Below, piece after piece: positions 60,450 through 64,000 of a stretch of 64,000 bases of DNA. Location of the stretch: positions 62,001-126,000 of the forward strand of contig KV918831.1 in assembly GCA_002049455.2 (NCBI GenBank). The letters are read 5' to 3'. The translations under genes were made by a program, and so were the position numbers. Under the pieces are notes generated by a model. That model saw only the letters and a list, made by a program, of their open reading frames with translations, was not told the DNA's origin and made no database searches. Numbering within the stretch: position 1 is the stretch's first letter; each line of letters starts with the position of its first letter. Source of the DNA: Porphyra umbilicalis. Lineage: Eukaryota; Rhodophyta; Bangiophyceae; Bangiales; Bangiaceae.

Positions 60450-62391
60450 CGTCGACTCCCAACAAGCAGCACCCAGGCCACAATCACCTTCCAAGCGACG
60501 TGGCGGGGAGGTCAACACACGGGGAGGAGGGGGGTGGGGGTGGGCCAAAAGACACAGCAGGTGCAATCGGCCGGGTCAGCCGGGCAAGCCGGCCAGGTAC
60601 GGGGGCTGGTGCTGGGGCGGGCGATAGTGACGGCTATTCGGCGATGCGGCACCGAGGGTTGCGGCACCTCGGTGAAAAGACAGAGGCTTGTGATGCCCGT
60701 TTAGGGGGGGGGGTGGGGAGGTGCGGGAGCCTGCCACCTGCAACCCTCCAAAAGTGCGCGCCACCCATTCCGAAGGGGGGCTTCCATCAGCTGAACCACA
60801 CATTACCAACACGGAGTTACCCACGTCATTAATTCGACTGCAACTAGAGATTGCGATCTCCGGTTTGCATGTGATGTTAAGGTAAGGGGCTGGAGTTAGG
60901 GGCACCGGGAGTCGAGGGTTGGGCCAGGTGGCCCAGTGGAGCAAGTGGACCAATGCACCAGGCGTGAAAGAAGGCTACCAGCGCGCTCTTTGCGGAGCAC
61001 ACACAATGGTGGTGCTATGGCAGCCGGCTGTCCAGGGTGGTCATCGACTGCTTGCTACGATGAGGACCGTTGGCAGAGTAGCAAAGGATGCTGCGCCATG
61101 GGATGGGTCATTTCAATCACACGAGTGCATTGCGTATTCTGACGACTCAGGAGAAGGTGGTGAGCGTATGCCACACACGCAGGACACCTTTCGCCCGGCG
61201 CATGAGTCACTGAGGTGCATCCCAGTAAGATAACGCAGGTTGGCACCTCTTCCGCGGAGGCCAACTGCCAGGATGCGGCCTTGTGTTTGGCTGTCTCAGT
61301 CGGCGCGCTTCGGCCGGGCGATGAGTCTCCATCGGGGCCGTCGCAGTATTGCTGGTGCCAGGTACGCACACAATCAGCACTGAAGCACGCCTGGTAGGAT
61401 CAGCTGCGCTCGTGGCGCAGTACAGCAGAGCATGCTGCGCCATGGGATGGGATGGGTCATTTCACTGACACGAGTGCAACGAGTTCTCTGACAATTAAGT
61501 TGCAAGTGGTGAGCGTATGCCACACACGCGGGACACCTTTCGCCCGGCGCATGAGCCACTGAGGTGCAGCCCAGTAGGATGGCGCAGGTTGGCACCACCT
61601 CCGCAGAAGCCAACGACCAGGATGCGGCCTTGTGTTTGGCTGTTTCAGTCGGCCCGCTCCGCCCGGGCGATGAGTCTCCGTCGGGACCGTCATAGTATGG
61701 TGGTTCCTGGGACGCACACAATCAGCACTGCAGCACGCCAGACAGGATCAGCTGCGCTCGTGGCGCACTGGGTCTGACTGTCTGACACGTACTGTCATAT
61801 GCTGTTTCTCGATTGGAGGGACTCGCTGGATGAATAGTGGCCAGTATCTTGGGACGGGTGGGGATGCACTAAAGCATCGTTGTCTGTTCGTGCAAGTCAT
61901 GTTCTAGTATGCGCCTCGTGGAATGGTTCATGACGCGCAGTAGTGGAAAGCAGGATGTGCGCTGCCCGTCGCTATCTTCTTGGTCGTTCGCGACCTCGGG
62001 CCAGCCTGCTCGCGGTGGCACTTCCGTGCCCCTCACTTTGTCCTTACCGTTGCCACGTCAGGGCACCAATTGGGCTTTAGCGGAACTTGGTGCACACTGC
62101 AGCACGCCTGTGCACGCGTAAGTAACATAGTTCTGTGCTGCCTCTTCAAGGTGCTGCTGTTTGCTGGAAGTAGCAGGCCTTGGGGGTACTGGCTGAGGCG
62201 CATGGCTACGACACACATGGATGAGGCAGTGACTTTTGCTGCCAATGCCAAGGTGCTATGGCAACGGTGGTGCCGATGTGAAAGGGATGTGTCGCTTTAA
62301 CGAGTACCAACAGAGAAGAGGAGAACAACAAGAATACGAGAGGAGCACGCCACGGCCCCACACGACGCCCACCAACCCTCAACAGCGGACG
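60450..62391. other. Spacer between helicase and transposase-Ulp1 genes
   Basis: It is non-coding as far as I can see, with a two-copy tandem repeat (61085-61768) and several short ORFs on both strands that come from that repeat. If the flanking genes form one element, this holds the helicase promoter and the 3' UTR of the transposase gene. Confidence 0.45.
61085..61768. repeat. Two-copy tandem repeat, period about 344 bp
   Basis: Copy 1 runs from GCTGCGCCATGGGATGGGTC (about 61089) to GGATCAGCTGCGCTCGTGGC (about 61397-61416). Copy 2 starts with the same word at about 61433 and ends at about 61764. Shared stretches include GTGAGCGTATGCCACACACG and GATGCGGCCTTGTGTTTGGC. The copies differ by scattered substitutions and small indels, so the duplication is not recent. 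Confidence 0.8.
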
Positions 62392-64000
62392 CTACTCGAC
62401 AACCACCGCGCAATCAGTATCAACCGGGAGACCGGCAGCCGCATCCTTGTCGGTCAGGCTGTCAACAAGCAAAGCCAAGCTCATCCGTTGTCGCAGGACG
62501 GGCATGTCGGCCTGAGAAAAGCAAAGCGGCACACCCAGCGCAAAGCAGTCCGCGGCAGCCAAGACAAAGACGCCACAGCTGCCCCGGTCATGCTGGCGTG
62601 GTAGGCCCACGTCAATCAAGCCGTCCCAGGAATCAATGTCCCACGCTCTGGCCGTGTCCACGCCTAGATGATTGGCCACCTCGTCCGTCAACCACCGCCG
62701 TACCATGCGGAGCACGGCCGCCGCCGTGCCGTTCAGAGAGTCGAAGAACAGGAAGCGTCGCCCCTTCACGTCAACGACGACCAAAACCCAGTGCAGGTTC
62801 TCCACATTCACCGGGATGAGGATGCGGTCCACCGAGCTGACGTCCAGCCCATTCTTGACCCCCCACGTGCGCACCCCGTCGTAATCATAGCAGCCCGCCC
62901 TCTCAGAGAGCCGCGAAAAGAAGAACGTGTTGAACATGAAGGCGCGGGGGATGCCCGCCGCCGCAGGCAGCCCTGCTGCCAACATGCACGAAACCCGCTG
63001 GGCACGGTGGTTGATGAGCGCCACCAGGGAGTTCATGACCTCATCGTTGAGCCACTTCTCCGCCTCGAGTCGGCGGAAGTCTGCCACAGTGAGGACGATC
63101 TTGCCCTTGTTCACCGCCCGCACGGGCGTGCCCGGCGCACGGCCGGCCACCAGCGAGTCCACGCCCGCGGCGTCTACCTCGGAGAGTGGGAGCGTGCTCA
63201 ATGGCTCCAGCATGATGCGACGCCCGCCGTCATGCGGCACGTCGGAGCCGACATCGTCGGTGTTGACAGGCTTGGTGGTGTTGTTTCCCGCGCCGGGGTC
63301 GTCGAGGACGACCGTCTCGGTGCCGCCAGGGTGCTCTTGCACGGCCCCGTCAGCACCGGCGCCATCTTCTGCGCCGCGCTCATTGCTCTCTTCGACGCCG
63401 AGGGTGTTGTCGCCGTCGTCTACAATCTTGTTGCGCAGCGCCGTCTCCGTCTCGCGCGTGCCGGTGTCCACAATGGCGGCTTGGCAGGAGCACGAAGAGC
63501 CGCGCTGGCAGCCCCGCGCAAGATGGCTGTGGAAGAAGGGAGCGAGGGGGATGTGGTCGTTCTCCCCAGTTGCGTTGGTCGACGCCAGGCGCTGCAGCTT
63601 GCGGATGTTCATCATCGCCACCTGCACCATCTTGTGGGTCATGTACGTTGTTGGCCTCATATACGCCAAACTTGTGCGGTTCGCTACGGCGATGGAGTGG
63701 GAGACCTCCGCGGCCTGCGTGGCCACACCGGCGGTGGCACCCAAGCTCTCGTCAGGCATGTAAATGGGGGAGCAGGTGTGCGTGATGGAGTGGGGGCGGT
63801 CGAGGATGCAGCGCACGCCGTGCGCACGCAAGATGGGTCGCACACGCCTCAGCGCGTTCTTGTCCAGCTTGCAGGCTACGTCATAAAATATTACCTTAGG
63901 AAGCTGCGGGAACCGCTCAAGCACGACAGACAGCGCCTCCCCCACGCTCTCGGCACGGAAGAGGCAGCGAAACCCCAGCGTGATGACATGCGGGCACACC
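62392..64000 (-). CDS. KDZ-like transposase fused to a Ulp1 cysteine peptidase (5' end outside the window)
   Basis: The frame is open for 536 codons from the right edge to TAG at 62392. The N-terminal visible part has a motif set seen in KDZ/CxC-type transposases: VIFYDVACKLDKNALRRVRP, ILDRPHSITHTCSPIYMP, and a conserved Gln/Glu-rich turn (GVATQAAEVSHSIAVANRTS). About residues 300-535 form a Ulp1/SENP C48 peptidase: KWLNDEVMNSLVALI, RAFMFNTFFFSRL, IPVNVENLHWVLVVVD (catalytic His), RRFLFFDSLNG (Asp), and LPRQHDRGSCGVFVLA (Gln and Cys). The complete H-D-Q-C set suggests an active SUMO/ubiquitin-like protease. An acidic linker separates the two domains. Ulp1 fusions occur in several DNA transposon families; the KDZ assignment of the N-terminal part is from motif memory and moderate. 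Confidence 0.78.
   Translation of the reverse strand, partial: VCPHVITLGFRCLFRAESVGEALSVVLERFPQLPKVIFYDVACKLDKNALRRVRPILRAHGVRCILDRPHSITHTCSPIYMPDESLGATAGVATQAAEVSHSIAVANRTSLAYMRPTTYMTHKMVQVAMMNIRKLQRLASTNATGENDHIPLAPFFHSHLARGCQRGSSCSCQAAIVDTGTRETETALRNKIVDDGDNTLGVEESNERGAEDGAGADGAVQEHPGGTETVVLDDPGAGNNTTKPVNTDDVGSDVPHDGGRRIMLEPLSTLPLSEVDAAGVDSLVAGRAPGTPVRAVNKGKIVLTVADFRRLEAEKWLNDEVMNSLVALINHRAQRVSCMLAAGLPAAAGIPRAFMFNTFFFSRLSERAGCYDYDGVRTWGVKNGLDVSSVDRILIPVNVENLHWVLVVVDVKGRRFLFFDSLNGTAAAVLRMVRRWLTDEVANHLGVDTARAWDIDSWDGLIDVGLPRQHDRGSCGVFVLAAADCFALGVPLCFSQADMPVLRQRMSLALLVDSLTDKDAAAGLPVDTDCAVVVE

Overview
The window is nuclear DNA from a high-GC eukaryote with few introns. Its five best-recognised host genes cluster between about 39.9 and 54.1 kb: a secreted cysteine-rich protein, a bZIP factor, FIP1, phosphoribulokinase (PRK) and eIF3m. 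PRK is the Calvin-cycle kinase, so the organism is probably photosynthetic. The PRK precursor starts directly with a transit-like peptide carrying an AFV motif close to the first Met and no preceding signal peptide. This fits a primary red plastid. A red alga, perhaps a high-GC bangiophyte, is my best inference; it is not proven. I see no rRNA, tRNA or CRISPR array.

Layout: 1-1.74 kb, a broken unknown gene entering from the left edge. 2.1-8.75 kb, a Ty3/gypsy chromovirus on the minus strand, with an open pol but a gag carrying two stop codons and a 753-bp hAT-type insertion with a perfect 8-bp target duplication. 9.25-11.4 kb, an ATAD2/Yta7-like double AAA+ ATPase. 11.4-15.5 kb, repeat-bearing non-coding DNA. 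15.55-17.95 kb, an 800-residue unknown protein. 19.8-23.7 kb, a spliced Plavaka/KDZ-like transposase with a C2H2 finger. 23.9-25.1 kb, a 97-bp-period satellite. 27.4-32.4 kb, a PIF/Harbinger transposase, a SANT/trihelix partner protein and a small cysteine-rich protein. 34.7-35.9 kb, an unknown acidic-tailed protein. 37.9-38.5 kb, a small putative protein with a duplicated motif. 39.9-54.1 kb, the host gene island. 55.3 kb to the right edge, an unknown protein, a PIF1-like helicase and the C-terminal part of a KDZ-like transposase fused to a Ulp1 peptidase; these may belong to one large DNA transposon.

Host genes have a recurring CCATGG-like start context. Their reading frames are often broken exactly at long C or G runs (bZIP, FIP1, eIF3m), which suggests either homopolymer sequencing errors or real slippage-prone alleles. 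The mapped introns (three in the Plavaka-like gene, one in bZIP) all start with GTACGT. The transposon regions hold several broken genes; the host island reads as functional.
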